Below the pieces are notes generated by a model. That model ran no database searches. It saw nothing but the letters and a program-made list of their open reading frames with translations, and was not told the DNA's origin. A program made the position numbers and the translations under genes. A DNA stretch of 62,759 nt from Blastocatellia bacterium (GTDB taxonomy: Bacteria > Acidobacteriota > Blastocatellia > Pyrinomonadales > Pyrinomonadaceae), in contig JAEUQI010000005.1 in NCBI GenBank assembly GCA_016789145.1, positions 1 through 62,759 of the forward strand, in the 5' to 3' direction. Of the stretch, positions 45,156 through 53,611 are shown one piece after another (within the stretch, counting starts at the first letter, position 1; each line of letters opens with the position of its first letter).

Positions 45156-45741
45156 CAGCTCAGATCGAACGACAGTTAAGCGGATCCCAAAGCGCGGTCA
45201 TTACGACCGCGAGACGATCGACGCGATCCTCGACGAAGCGATCATTTGCCACGTCGGGTTTGTGGTTGACGGTCAACCTTACGTTATACCGACCGGATTC
45301 GCTCGTGTCGATGATCTCATTTACATTCACGGCTCGGCGGCGAGTAGGATGTTGCGCGAACTGTCGAAAGGCGTAGATGTTTGCGTAACGGTGACCTTAC
45401 TTGACGGCTTGGTGCTGGCACGTTCGGCGTTTCACCATTCGATGAACTATCGTTCGGTCGTTATTCTGGGAAAGGCAGAGCTTGTGACAGTCCAGACCGA
45501 AAAGATGGCCGCACTCGAAGCGTTGACCGATCATTTTGTGCCGGACCGTTGGAAAGATGTTCGGCCGCCAACCGAACTCGAAATGAAGGCTACTAGCGTA
45601 TTGAGACTGCCATTAACCGAAGCCTCCGCGAAGATTCGATCAGGTCCGCCGGTCGACGATGAGGCCGATTACGCCCTTGATGTCTGGGCCGGAGTTATTC
45701 CGATCAGTCTTAAGCACGGCGAGCCGATCCAAGACATTTGA
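45145..45741 (+). CDS. pyridoxamine-5'-phosphate-oxidase-family flavin-binding protein
   Basis: Protein of 198 aa whose start overlaps polA by 11 nt. The split-barrel FMN-binding core is visible: AIICHVGFVVDGQPYVIPTGFARVDDLIYIHGSAASRML and RSVVILGKAELV. This is the Pyridox_ox_2/NimA-like branch, which reduces or binds F420/FMN or haem substrates rather than being PdxH. Substrate unknown. A 10-bp hairpin (CCGCAAGCTT/AAGCTTGCGG) follows at 45761-45784. Confidence 0.82.
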   Translation: MRNSSSDRTTVKRIPKRGHYDRETIDAILDEAIICHVGFVVDGQPYVIPTGFARVDDLIYIHGSAASRMLRELSKGVDVCVTVTLLDGLVLARSAFHHSMNYRSVVILGKAELVTVQTEKMAALEALTDHFVPDRWKDVRPPTELEMKATSVLRLPLTEASAKIRSGPPVDDEADYALDVWAGVIPISLKHGEPIQDI

Positions 45742-45760
45742 CGACAGAAAAGGAAAGTGA

Positions 45761-45784
45761 CCGCAAGCTTCGGGAAGCTTGCGG
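45761..45784 (+). terminator. hairpin after the PPOX gene, possible terminator
   Basis: Perfect 10-bp stem CCGCAAGCTT/AAGCTTGCGG with a CGGG loop, 19 nt past the stop. No T tract follows, so it may be a mRNA-stabilising hairpin rather than an intrinsic terminator. The rest of 45785-45913 shows nothing else definite. Confidence 0.5.
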
Positions 45785-45913
45785 CCACAGATCAACAGAT
45801 AGGATATGCTGTAGGTCGCGCGGAGTAGATAGGCAAAAGGCAGCTATTTTATTGGCATGAAGTGTGTAACAGATCGGCTTCTCCGCTGTACTCGACCTGT
45901 CACACGGAAACTT

Positions 45914-46210
45914 TTATTTTCCCCCTAGAGGTATCCCGAGGCGTTTTGCCTCGCGTTCGATCACTTTCGGATCGGTCTTTAAACTGTGTATTTCGTCCTG
46001 CAATTGCAGGTTCTCGTCCATTAGGCTTTGGATCTTTTGATTAAGTTGATCGTGCTCGCTCATTTCGCCGCTCATTTTTGAATAAGCTTTGTAATTGACC
46101 GTCAACCCGATCATAAGTGCAAAAAGCGATATAAAAACAACACCAACCCACAACGGCGGACGCTTTGCCGAAGTTCTCGTAGCCTTGGTTGTTCGTCGTT
46201 TCGCTCTCAT
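45914..46210 (-). CDS. FtsB/DivIC-type septum formation initiator
   Basis: Protein of 98 aa: a basic N terminus, one membrane helix (about 21-42), then a coiled coil (SEHDQLNQKIQSLMDENLQLQDEIHSL) and the family ending DPKVIEREAKRLGIPLGGK. Bitopic divisome proteins of this type bridge FtsL and FtsQ. It starts 3 nt after the phosphohexomutase stop, so the two are an operon. Confidence 0.8.
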   Translation of the reverse strand: MRAKRRTTKATRTSAKRPPLWVGVVFISLFALMIGLTVNYKAYSKMSGEMSEHDQLNQKIQSLMDENLQLQDEIHSLKTDPKVIEREAKRLGIPLGGK

Positions 46211-46213
46211 CTA

Positions 46214-47602
46214 CTAACCAAGCAGGTAATTTCGCCCTGCATCCAAAATATTCTGTGTATCGGCCTCGCTCTCGCTTTCCGCATAGATCCGAACCATTGG
46301 TTCGGTACCCGAAGGCCGCATCAGCATCCACGCATTGTTTTCAAACAAGAACTTTACTCCGTCAGTCCTGTCAATTCTGTTGACTTTGCGGCCGCCGACC
46401 TCATTAGGCTCCTCCGCAAGCTTTGCTTTGAGCGATGCCGCTACTTCGTCTGTCAACTTAACGCCGATGCGTCCTGATTCGAGCTTGCCGTCTCGCTTGA
46501 ACAATTGCTCGAGCTGCTCTGTCAAACTTGCACCCCGAACAGCGACTGCTTCAGCAGCCAAAAGGCAGGCGATGATGCCGTCCTTTTCCGGATAATGACC
46601 TCTGATCGAAAGCCCTGCGGATTCTTCGCCGCCCAACACGATCTCATCTTTATTTATCAATTCGCCGATGAACTTAAAACCGACCGGCGTTTCATATAAC
46701 TTGAGGCCTCTTGCCTCAGCAACTCTGTCAACCTGATGCGATGTCGCGACGCTACGGGCAACGCCGTTCGACCAACCGCGGCTTTCAACCAAATAATCTG
46801 TCAATAAGGCGACGAGCCTGTTCGGCGTGATGAAATCGCCGTTGCTATCAATAATCCCAAATCTGTCGCCGTCGCCGTCCGTCGCAATTCCGAGCGTAAG
46901 CCCTTTGTTTTTAACGCTTTCACGAAGCTCATCAAGGTGATCTTCGCCTGGCTCTGGCGACCTGCCGCCGAATGTCACGTCACGCCAATCGTGTATCGTT
47001 TCGACCTCAAGTCCATGGTCTCGCAATATCTTATCAAGGTAACCGCGTCCCGTCCCCCAAAGCGCATCGTAGGCGTATCTGCCCCCCGCAGCTGCGATCG
47101 CCTCGAAATTTATCTTGGCGATCAGGTCTTCTATATAAGCAGGTCGCGGATCATGTTCGTTAATCGAGCCACCGTCTGCGTTCTGAGTTTCAATTCCCGA
47201 CGCGATCGAAGCTTCGATCTGCTTCGTGATCTCGGGCAGAGCCGGGGCTCCGTCCGCAGTTGAAAACTTAATGCCCTGATATTCCGGCGGATTATGCGAA
47301 GCGGTAAAGTTAATGCCGCCTGCACATTTTTCGCTCCGTATCACATGTGATAAGGTCGGCGTCGGTGTCTGGCCGGTACATCGTAGAACCGTGAAGCCCC
47401 ATCGTGCGGCCACGGCTGCGGCGACATCGGCGAACTTCTCTCCCATGAATCGCGAATCGTGACCAACGGCTATTTTGCCGCCATCGAAACCACTAGTTTT
47501 CAAATATCCACAGATCGCATTTGTAACAAGACCGGCGTTCGAGAAGGTAAATTCATCTGCGATGATCGCTCGCCAACCCGACGTTCCGAATTTGATCACC
47601 AT
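46214..47602 (-). CDS. phosphoglucomutase/phosphomannomutase family
   Basis: Protein of 462 aa. Alpha-D-phosphohexomutase motifs in order: active-site serine loop NFTASHNPPEYQGIKFS, metal loop DGDGDRFGI, sugar-specificity loop GGEESAGLSI, and phosphate-binding loop MRPSGTEPMVRIY. It interconverts hexose-1- and 6-phosphates for glycan synthesis. The GEESAG variant is closer to phosphoglucomutases; exact sugar not certain. It precedes the ftsB-like gene with a 3-nt gap. Confidence 0.9.
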   Translation of the reverse strand: MVIKFGTSGWRAIIADEFTFSNAGLVTNAICGYLKTSGFDGGKIAVGHDSRFMGEKFADVAAAVAARWGFTVLRCTGQTPTPTLSHVIRSEKCAGGINFTASHNPPEYQGIKFSTADGAPALPEITKQIEASIASGIETQNADGGSINEHDPRPAYIEDLIAKINFEAIAAAGGRYAYDALWGTGRGYLDKILRDHGLEVETIHDWRDVTFGGRSPEPGEDHLDELRESVKNKGLTLGIATDGDGDRFGIIDSNGDFITPNRLVALLTDYLVESRGWSNGVARSVATSHQVDRVAEARGLKLYETPVGFKFIGELINKDEIVLGGEESAGLSIRGHYPEKDGIIACLLAAEAVAVRGASLTEQLEQLFKRDGKLESGRIGVKLTDEVAASLKAKLAEEPNEVGGRKVNRIDRTDGVKFLFENNAWMLMRPSGTEPMVRIYAESESEADTQNILDAGRNYLLG

Positions 47603-48226
47603 CGAAAGCCTCTATGTCCGAAGCAAGTCGGGCTCAGTTAGCACAGAAAAAGTGCCTGCTCGCCGCTTCACGTAATAAGTCCTGTCAAAAAGTAAATCCC
47701 TTGAAGTGATGAAACAGTAGCATAAGAAATTTAGCATTGCAAGCAAAAATTGCAAAAATTATAAATTATTTATTTGCAACACTTCGAGTCGCGCGCATCA
47801 GGTGGCGCGTCATTGGAGCGCTTACACCTGTGGAAAACCGAAATCGAGCAAGCTTGGTCACCCTAAATATTGTTTCCATTGAGGTTAACCCAACTTCTCG
47901 ATTGAGGCAACCGTTTGCCGGAGACGAAACCTAAAGCGCTCTTAAGCGCTATACGGACCACCCTCTAATCGAAACGACTTTTGACGCAAAAGACATCGAG
48001 GTTGATATGTGTCAATTTCGGACTTGACACATTGTATAGATAAATGTGGTGTCAGAATGATACACAGCGCGCCAAGCGGGCAGCGTCAGCAATTCCCCCA
48101 AAACCCGCAAAATCAGCACTTTACGGCCAATTCAGGTGTTTCAGATATATGGCATATGAATTGCCATATTATGGTGTGAAAATATGGCCGGAGCTTCCGG
48201 CCGTTGATTATATCTCTGGAGAAATT
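47603..48226. promoter_or_regulatory. 624-nt divergent regulatory region upstream of mutase and radical SAM genes
   Basis: No convincing gene. The mutase side (about 47700-47790) is strongly AT-rich with repeated TTGCAA boxes and a minus-strand TATAAT. The radical SAM side has the 8+8+8 palindrome TGTGTCAA-N8-TTGACACA (48008-48031), immediately followed by TATAGAT at 48035. Next come two hairpins in the putative 5' leader: ATATGGCA/TGCCATAT (48147-48169) and GGCCGGA/TCCGGCC (48186-48202). The palindrome resembles a dimeric regulator operator placed over a promoter. Which protein binds is unknown. Confidence 0.55.
48008..48031. promoter_or_regulatory. 24-bp operator-like palindrome upstream of the radical SAM gene
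   Basis: Perfect 8-bp inverted repeat TGTGTCAA / TTGACACA with an 8-bp spacer. The right arm contains TTGACA and a TATAGAT box starts 4 bp after it, so a bound dimer could cover the promoter. Confidence 0.6.
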
Positions 48227-50263
48227 ATGAGACCTATTAAGCACGTTGAGAAAGGATTGTCCGTTGTCGCAGGTGCGGCGTTTAATGCGATCAGAAGTGT
48301 TAATCAGTACAAGCCGAACCCTAGCTTTACCCCAAAATGGGCTGACAAGCCGATCCTAAAATCATGGCAGAAATCAAAGCCGACGCTTGGATTCCCGCGT
48401 CAGACCGATTCGCTCTGCCCTAACTGTGTTATCGAAGCCCGCGAGTCGATCCTCAGCGGCGAGCAGGACGTTTCATTGCTGATCAACGAAAAGGTCGGCG
48501 AGATCAAGGCTCAGATCATCGAGCGTGATGGTCAGGTTTGGATGATCAAAGATTGTCCGAAGCATGGTCATTTTGAGGACATGATGGCGATCGACAGCGA
48601 ATTCCTTACGCACATCGAAGGCCTATTCCCCGGCCGCGACATGGACGCTCACAACGATGAGAAGCTGCACAATCACGGCACGTCGTCGGTCAAATACGGC
48701 CGCGGAGCTGTATTGACGGTCGATCTCACGAACCGCTGCAACATGATGTGCGATCCCTGCTTCATGGACGCTAACCAAGTCGGTTTCGTTCACGAGCTCT
48801 CGATGGAAGACGTCAAAGAGATCCTCGACAACGCAATCCAGATCAAGCCGCGTCGTCAGATGTCGGTGCAGTATTCGGGCGGTGAGCCGACGCTCAGCCC
48901 TTACTTCCTCGATGCAGTGCGTTATGCACGCAAGGTTGGTTACAACTCGGTTCAGGCCGCGACCAACGGTATCGAGTTCGCCAAATCGAAAGAATTCTGT
49001 CGCGAAGCTGCCGAAGCCGGCCTTCGCTTCGTCTATCTGCAGTTTGACGGCATCGGCAACGACGCCAACTCGCACCGCCAGATCGGCAACCTCTTCGACG
49101 TCAAACTTCGTGCGATCAACAACCTCCACGAAGCCGGCGTTGACATCATTCTTGTCACGACGCTAGTCAACGGCATCAACAACGATCAGGTCGGATCGAT
49201 CATCCGCTTTGCGATGGAAAATCCTAAGAAGATCTCGTTCATCGCGTTCCAGCCTGTGTCGTTCACCGGCCGCGACGAGCTGATCACCGAACAGCGTCGC
49301 CTGCAGCAGCGTTACACGCTGGCTCACTTGGCTCACGATGTTAAGGGCCAGGTCGGCATCACCGAACCGACCCGTGACTGGTTCCCGCTCTCGCTGATGG
49401 GAGCATTCGCTGATTTCGCGGACGTCGTTCACGGCCCCGAAGCAGAATGGGGACAGGTTTCGTGCGGTTGCCACCCGAACTGCGGCGTCGGCACGGCTGT
49501 GATGGTACACAAAGAAACGAAAGAGATGGCTCCGGTGCCGCAGTTCCTTAATATTAAGGGCCTCGTCACCGACATGCAGCACATCACCGACACCAACCGC
49601 GGCAAGTGGTTCTCGAATTTTATGATGGGCCTCGCTCTTCTGAAGAACTACAATCCGTATGGTGCTCCTAAGAGCTTTGACCTCATTGCGATGTTCAAGA
49701 AGTTCGACAAATCGTTCGGCTTGACCGGCAAAGACTACGGTAAGGTCGACGGTAGCCGTACCATCGAAGATATCGAGAAACGTCGTCAGGACCCTTGGAA
49801 CTTCCTCTTTATCGCAGGTATGTGGTTCCAGGATCTGTTCAACTACGATTTCCGACGCACCGAAATGTGCATCATCCCTTACGGTACGCAAGAGGGCGAG
49901 ATCTCGTTCTGTGCTTATAACACCGGCATCGGATGGCGTAACATCATCGAACACATGCACCAAAATGCGACCGTCGCCCAGTGGTACAAAGAACACGGCC
50001 GCCACGATGTGTTCGCTCGCGGTAAGAACGTCGAACTCGGCAGCGCTGAACACAACCTCATCCTGAACGAAGTCGACCTAGCTCGCCCGAACAAACCCGA
50101 AATGGAAGGCCCCAAAACCGCCGCAGAGGAAATGCAGATGATGCGTAAACTCTACAACCAAATGGTCATGGAAAAAAACCAGATCAAAGGCGAGAACCTG
50201 GTACAGATCGGCGGCATCAAACGCGAAAAGAAAGCCGACAAAGAAATGGCAGTAGCTGAGTAG
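48227..50263 (+). CDS. radical SAM enzyme of the COG1964 / Tes-like group
   Basis: Protein of 678 aa; GGAG 5 nt before the ATG at 48227 decides the start (61 upstream codons lie in the leader). N-terminal metal module SLCPNCVIEARESI (Cys64, Cys67) and KDCPKHGHFED (Cys110). Core radical SAM motif RCNMMCDPC (Cys171, 175, 178) with SGGEPTLSP. Additional Cys cluster SCGCHPNCGVG (413, 415, 419) and C-terminal Cys548 and Cys562. This arrangement matches the archaeal tetraether lipid synthase (MJ0619) group. In Acidobacteriota such proteins are candidates for coupling fatty-acyl tails into membrane-spanning iso-diabolic acid; assignment to that reaction here is inference. A strong terminator follows. 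Confidence 0.85.
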   Translation: MRPIKHVEKGLSVVAGAAFNAIRSVNQYKPNPSFTPKWADKPILKSWQKSKPTLGFPRQTDSLCPNCVIEARESILSGEQDVSLLINEKVGEIKAQIIERDGQVWMIKDCPKHGHFEDMMAIDSEFLTHIEGLFPGRDMDAHNDEKLHNHGTSSVKYGRGAVLTVDLTNRCNMMCDPCFMDANQVGFVHELSMEDVKEILDNAIQIKPRRQMSVQYSGGEPTLSPYFLDAVRYARKVGYNSVQAATNGIEFAKSKEFCREAAEAGLRFVYLQFDGIGNDANSHRQIGNLFDVKLRAINNLHEAGVDIILVTTLVNGINNDQVGSIIRFAMENPKKISFIAFQPVSFTGRDELITEQRRLQQRYTLAHLAHDVKGQVGITEPTRDWFPLSLMGAFADFADVVHGPEAEWGQVSCGCHPNCGVGTAVMVHKETKEMAPVPQFLNIKGLVTDMQHITDTNRGKWFSNFMMGLALLKNYNPYGAPKSFDLIAMFKKFDKSFGLTGKDYGKVDGSRTIEDIEKRRQDPWNFLFIAGMWFQDLFNYDFRRTEMCIIPYGTQEGEISFCAYNTGIGWRNIIEHMHQNATVAQWYKEHGRHDVFARGKNVELGSAEHNLILNEVDLARPNKPEMEGPKTAAEEMQMMRKLYNQMVMEKNQIKGENLVQIGGIKREKKADKEMAVAE

Positions 50264-50291
50264 TCAGCATCAAGTAGCCAGTAGTCAGTAG
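50250..50291. repeat. AGTAGTCAG-type simple repeat at the radical SAM 3' end
   Basis: Imperfect copies of AGTAG(C/T)CAG: AGTAGCTGAGTAGTCAGC and AGTAGCCAGTAGTCAGTAG. The TAG stop codon at 50261-50263 is one of the repeat units. Confidence 0.5.
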
Positions 50292-50324
50292 AAAAGCCTC
50301 GCCGAGTGATCGGCGAGGCTTTTT
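50292..50324 (+). terminator. Rho-independent terminator after the radical SAM gene
   Basis: AAAAGCCTCGCCG / CGGCGAGGCTTTT with a 6-nt loop, perfectly paired and ending in T5. It can also terminate the convergent four-helix-bundle gene, because the A run gives a T run on the other strand. Confidence 0.92.
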
Positions 50325-50357
50325 AAGGGTCAATGAGTCGGATGCCGCCAAGATTGT

Positions 50358-50924
50358 TTACTTTTCTCGTCGTTGCTCGTCGCGTCTTAACAATCTTGCT
50401 TTGAACATGTTTTCCTTTAGACCGCCATTTTCTAGGAAGTCTTGTTCTTGGCGGCGGATTAGTTGGTCTAGTAGATAGTTTGTTTGGTGGATGAGGCAGA
50501 TGATGATGTTGGCGGTGACTTCTGCTGGTCTCGTTTCAAAATAAGTCCGGTAGGTCTCGTAGGACGCATCTTTGTCGGAGCCGAGTTTTCGGACGTAGAG
50601 AGCCTGTTTCGAATTCTTGTCCCAAAGTTCGTGGCTGCGGACTCTTAGGTAGTCGCGATAATCTTCTAGTAATTCTTCGAGGCTGGCTCGTGCTACGTTG
50701 GTTAGTTTGATCTCGAATTCACGGGAGGTTCCGCTGGCTTGGCTGCCTTCGAGGATATTCTGTTTGCCGGAGCGGGCGGCTTGCACCATTTGATCGTGAG
50801 TTCGCGAACGTACATCTATATATCGATCACAGAAAAAGACCGTCGCATCGTAAACAATGCGAGCTTTCTTGAACGCTAGCAGGTCTTGGTAACCGCCATG
50901 CGGAGGGATGAAGCCTTTGCTCAT
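50358..50924 (-). CDS. four-helix-bundle suffix-domain protein
   Basis: Protein of 188 aa of the S23/four-helix-bundle class: HGGYQDLLAFKKARIVYDATVFFCDRY, HDQMVQAARSGKQNILEGSQASGTS, and KLTNVARASLEELLEDYRDYLR are its hallmark blocks. The opening GGYQDL points to the suffix-type subfamily rather than the 23S-intervening-sequence type. Function unknown; small RNA-binding or scaffolding roles have been proposed for relatives. It is convergent with the radical SAM gene. Confidence 0.82.
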   Translation of the reverse strand: MSKGFIPPHGGYQDLLAFKKARIVYDATVFFCDRYIDVRSRTHDQMVQAARSGKQNILEGSQASGTSREFEIKLTNVARASLEELLEDYRDYLRVRSHELWDKNSKQALYVRKLGSDKDASYETYRTYFETRPAEVTANIIICLIHQTNYLLDQLIRRQEQDFLENGGLKENMFKARLLRRDEQRREK

Positions 50925-51362
50925 GGCGAAAATTATAAGGTAATTATCGGTGGGGTCAAATAGGTCTTATAGGACGTATAGGACCTATTCTTAGATCACA
51001 ACAACTACTCGCCGTTCACGAAAAGGGTGGCGGGGAGTTTTGTTGACTTCGATGTTAGATATATGGTATTCTGTTTCATAGCCGCGACATCGGTCGTATG
51101 AGATGGTTGTCGGCTGGTTGTAATACACGTGTATTAAAGTTTTTTTGCTGAGATCGCGAAATTTAGTCAGCGTTGATAGATAGGTACTGTATTTGCAATA
51201 GTTTACACGTCCATAATGGTCCGTGGACAGCGTGTGGACACGCGGTGGACACTTGTGGACACTATTGATTTCGAATGTGCGTAAACATATGGAAACACGC
51301 CAGTTAGCTAAAATAGGGCCAAACGCGTGTCCACCGGACGTAGGCGATTTGGTGGCAGACCT
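50925..51362. promoter_or_regulatory. 438-nt regulatory region upstream of the RHH gene
   Basis: No convincing gene. It holds a perfect 16-bp palindrome TAATACACGTGTATTA (51121-51136) followed by a T7 run, and four GTGGACA heptamers at 10-11 bp pitch (51223-51261). A single TGTCCAC lies at 51328-51334, 29 nt before the RHH start. The remainder is AT-rich. The layout looks like a multi-site operator region for the RHH protein, suggesting autoregulation. Confidence 0.6.
51223..51334. repeat. GTGGACA/TGTCCAC phased array, locus 3
   Basis: GTGGACA starts at 51223, 51234, 51245 and 51255 (steps 11, 11, 10), plus an inverted TGTCCAC at 51328-51334. Same heptamer as loci 1 and 2 but in the opposite orientation. 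Confidence 0.88.
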
Positions 51363-51605
51363 ATGCGAAAGTTGGTGACAATATCGATGTCGGAAAGGAT
51401 GTACGATCATCTACGCAAACAGAGCGACGGCAGCACTGTCAGTGAGTATATTCGGTCGCTTGTGCGTCGCGAACAACAGCGTCGGGCCGACGAAGCATCG
51501 CGACCGTTACCGCGGTTGCTGACGGCCAACGAATCGATCGCGAATGAAGATCCGATGTACCACATTGAGCAGTTACGAAGGCTTCTCGAACAGAGAGCCG
51601 ATTGA
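51363..51605 (+). CDS. ribbon-helix-helix DNA-binding protein
   Basis: Protein of 80 aa from the ATG at 51363 (GGTGG about 9 nt upstream; a start 12 codons earlier would run into the TGTCCAC site). Residues 1-42 (KLVTISMSERMYDHLRKQSD then STVSEYIRSLVRREQQRR) fit the beta strand, helix A, GSTVSEYIR turn and helix B of CopG/ParD-like RHH repressors. The C-terminal half is charged and could hold a partner, as antitoxin tails do, but the next gene is an M14 peptidase rather than a toxin. Four phased heptamers upstream are plausible targets. Confidence 0.8.
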   Translation: MRKLVTISMSERMYDHLRKQSDGSTVSEYIRSLVRREQQRRADEASRPLPRLLTANESIANEDPMYHIEQLRRLLEQRAD

Positions 51606-51662
51606 TATTTGAAAATTCGCTCGAAAACGGACCCAGCCGACCGCCACGTCTGCGAAATCACG

Positions 51663-51668
51663 TATAAT
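51663..51668 (+). promoter_or_regulatory. perfect -10 box just before the M14 gene
   Basis: TATAAT at 51663-51668 lies 6 nt before the ATGATGATG start cluster, which would place transcription initiation at or next to the start codon. No good -35 is seen. A leaderless transcript is possible; chance occurrence is also possible. Confidence 0.3.
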
Positions 51669-51674
51669 CGGGGA

Positions 51675-53447
51675 ATGATGATGCGTGGAATTTTGGTCTT
51701 GGCGATGTTGGTTTGCGGTGTATTTGCTGTCTATGGGCAGAGCAGCGAGGGCAATGTACCCGAGGCGTGGAAGACGACTGCCGAGCGGACGAACTATGCG
51801 AAGACGAGCACTTATGCTGAGGCAGTGGCGTATTCGAGGCGTTTGGCGGCGGCTTCGCGCGGGTTGATCCGTTACGAGAGTTATGGCAAGAGCGGCGAAG
51901 GTCGTGAGATGCCTTTGTTGATCGCGGCGAGCGGCGGGGCGTTTGCGCCGGAGACCGCTAGGCGTCAGGGCAAGGCCGTCGTGCTCGTGCAGGCCGGCAT
52001 TCACGCAGGCGAGATCGACGGGAAAGATGCGGGATTGGCTTTGTTTCGCGACATCGCGATCACGAAAACGCGGGCTTCGTTGTTGGATAACGTCGTCATA
52101 CTGTTTGAGGTAATTTACAACGTCGATGGGCACGAGAATCGTTCGCCGTTTATGCGTATGAATCAGAACGGCCCCGAAGAGATGGGCTTTCGTGCGAACG
52201 CGATGAACCTCAATCTAAACCGCGATTATATGAAGGCCGACGCTCCGGAAACGCGTGCTTTTTTGGGTTTGTGGAACAAATGGTCGCCCGACGTTTTTAT
52301 CGATTGCCACGTCACGAACGGTGCCGATTTTCAGTACAACATCAGCTACGAATACGCTCATTTTCAGGAAGTCGCACCGAATATCAGGGCTTGGATGGAC
52401 CAGCATTTTGACGGCAAGGTCGTGCCCGCGGTCGAGAAAGACGGCAATCTGATCACGCGTTATGTCGAGTTTGCCGGACGCGAGATCACTAGCGGCATTG
52501 CAACGTTCGTTGCGACACCGAGGTTTGCGACCGGCTATGCCGCCATCCGAAATCGGCCGGGATTGCTGATCGAAACGCACGTGTACAAGCCGTATCGCTC
52601 GCGTGTTCGCGGGACGTATGATGTGTTAAGGCATTTTATTGAGGAGATCGGCAGATCGAGGAAAAGTCTAGCTTTAGCGATCGGACATGCGGAGTTTGAG
52701 AACACGACTCGAGTTCTTGGCACTCAGTTCCCTCTTGCCGTTGGCGTAACTGACAAGGCGACTGAGATGGAGTTCAAAGGCCTTGAGTACAAGGTCGAGG
52801 ACAGCGCAATTTCGGGCGGCAAGATGATCGTTTACGGCAATACGCCGAAGACCTATACGATAAAGAAATTTGACGAGGGTAAGGTCGAACGCAGCGTTAC
52901 AACGCCGATCGCGTACATTATTCCGCCGCAATATACGGAGGTGATCGAGCGGTTAAAGTTGCACGGCATAGAGTACGAAACGCTTAAAACCGCAAAGACG
53001 ATCGAGGTCGAAAGCTATCGTTTGACCGAGCCGAAATGGTCGACGAACTCGTTTGAGGGCCGCATTACGCTGACCTGCAAACCATTGCCAATAACGGATA
53101 CTCGTAGCTATGCGGCAGGTTCGGTCATTGTCCGACTAAACCAACCAGCGGCGAATGTCGCGATCCATCTGCTCGAACCTGCAGGCCCTGATTCGTTGGT
53201 CTATTGGGGATTTTTCAACTCTGTTTTCGAGCAAAAAGAGTATGGCGAAAGCTACCAGATCGAAAAACTCGCCAAAGAAATGCTCGACAAAGACCCACGG
53301 CTCAAAGCGGAATTCGAAGCAAAACTAAAGGACGAATCCTTCGCCAAAAACCCGCGTGCAAGGCTGCAGTTCTTCTACGAACGCTCACGCTTCTACGTCG
53401 ACCAGCAGATCGGTCGCCATCCGGTCGGGCGGATTGTAAGCGAATAA
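51675..53447 (+). CDS. M14-family zinc carboxypeptidase
   Basis: Protein of 590 aa. Three consecutive ATGs (51675, 51678, 51681) offer starts; GGGGA is best spaced for the third. Signal peptide to about VYGQS. Zinc site: QAGIHAGEIDGKD (His110, Glu113) and DCHVTNGADF (His212), with NLNRDYMK between them. The C-terminal ~250 residues have an extra beta-rich region seen in bacterial secreted M14 enzymes. It releases amino acids from peptide or peptidoglycan ends in the periplasm; specificity unknown. Confidence 0.87.
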   Translation: MMMRGILVLAMLVCGVFAVYGQSSEGNVPEAWKTTAERTNYAKTSTYAEAVAYSRRLAAASRGLIRYESYGKSGEGREMPLLIAASGGAFAPETARRQGKAVVLVQAGIHAGEIDGKDAGLALFRDIAITKTRASLLDNVVILFEVIYNVDGHENRSPFMRMNQNGPEEMGFRANAMNLNLNRDYMKADAPETRAFLGLWNKWSPDVFIDCHVTNGADFQYNISYEYAHFQEVAPNIRAWMDQHFDGKVVPAVEKDGNLITRYVEFAGREITSGIATFVATPRFATGYAAIRNRPGLLIETHVYKPYRSRVRGTYDVLRHFIEEIGRSRKSLALAIGHAEFENTTRVLGTQFPLAVGVTDKATEMEFKGLEYKVEDSAISGGKMIVYGNTPKTYTIKKFDEGKVERSVTTPIAYIIPPQYTEVIERLKLHGIEYETLKTAKTIEVESYRLTEPKWSTNSFEGRITLTCKPLPITDTRSYAAGSVIVRLNQPAANVAIHLLEPAGPDSLVYWGFFNSVFEQKEYGESYQIEKLAKEMLDKDPRLKAEFEAKLKDESFAKNPRARLQFFYERSRFYVDQQIGRHPVGRIVSE

Positions 53448-53495
53448 ACGAGATAGTTGATCTTTGACAACTAAAGAACAAGATAGGGGCAGTGA

Positions 53496-53571
<76 letters not shown>

Positions 53572-53611
53572 ACGACACCAAATTTAAAAGGAAATCAAAA
53601 AAAGTGCAACC

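Noticed and set aside
47737..47934. 65-aa open frame in the divergent regulatory region
   Set aside because: No ribosome site, mixed composition and an AT-rich start region; better explained as non-coding regulatory DNA.
49163..50053. 296-aa open frame on the minus strand
   Set aside because: Antisense to the conserved radical SAM coding region; no signal, domain or start site of its own.
50991..51410. 139-aa open frame on the minus strand
   Set aside because: It runs through the palindrome and heptamer array and overlaps the RHH start; composition is not protein-like.
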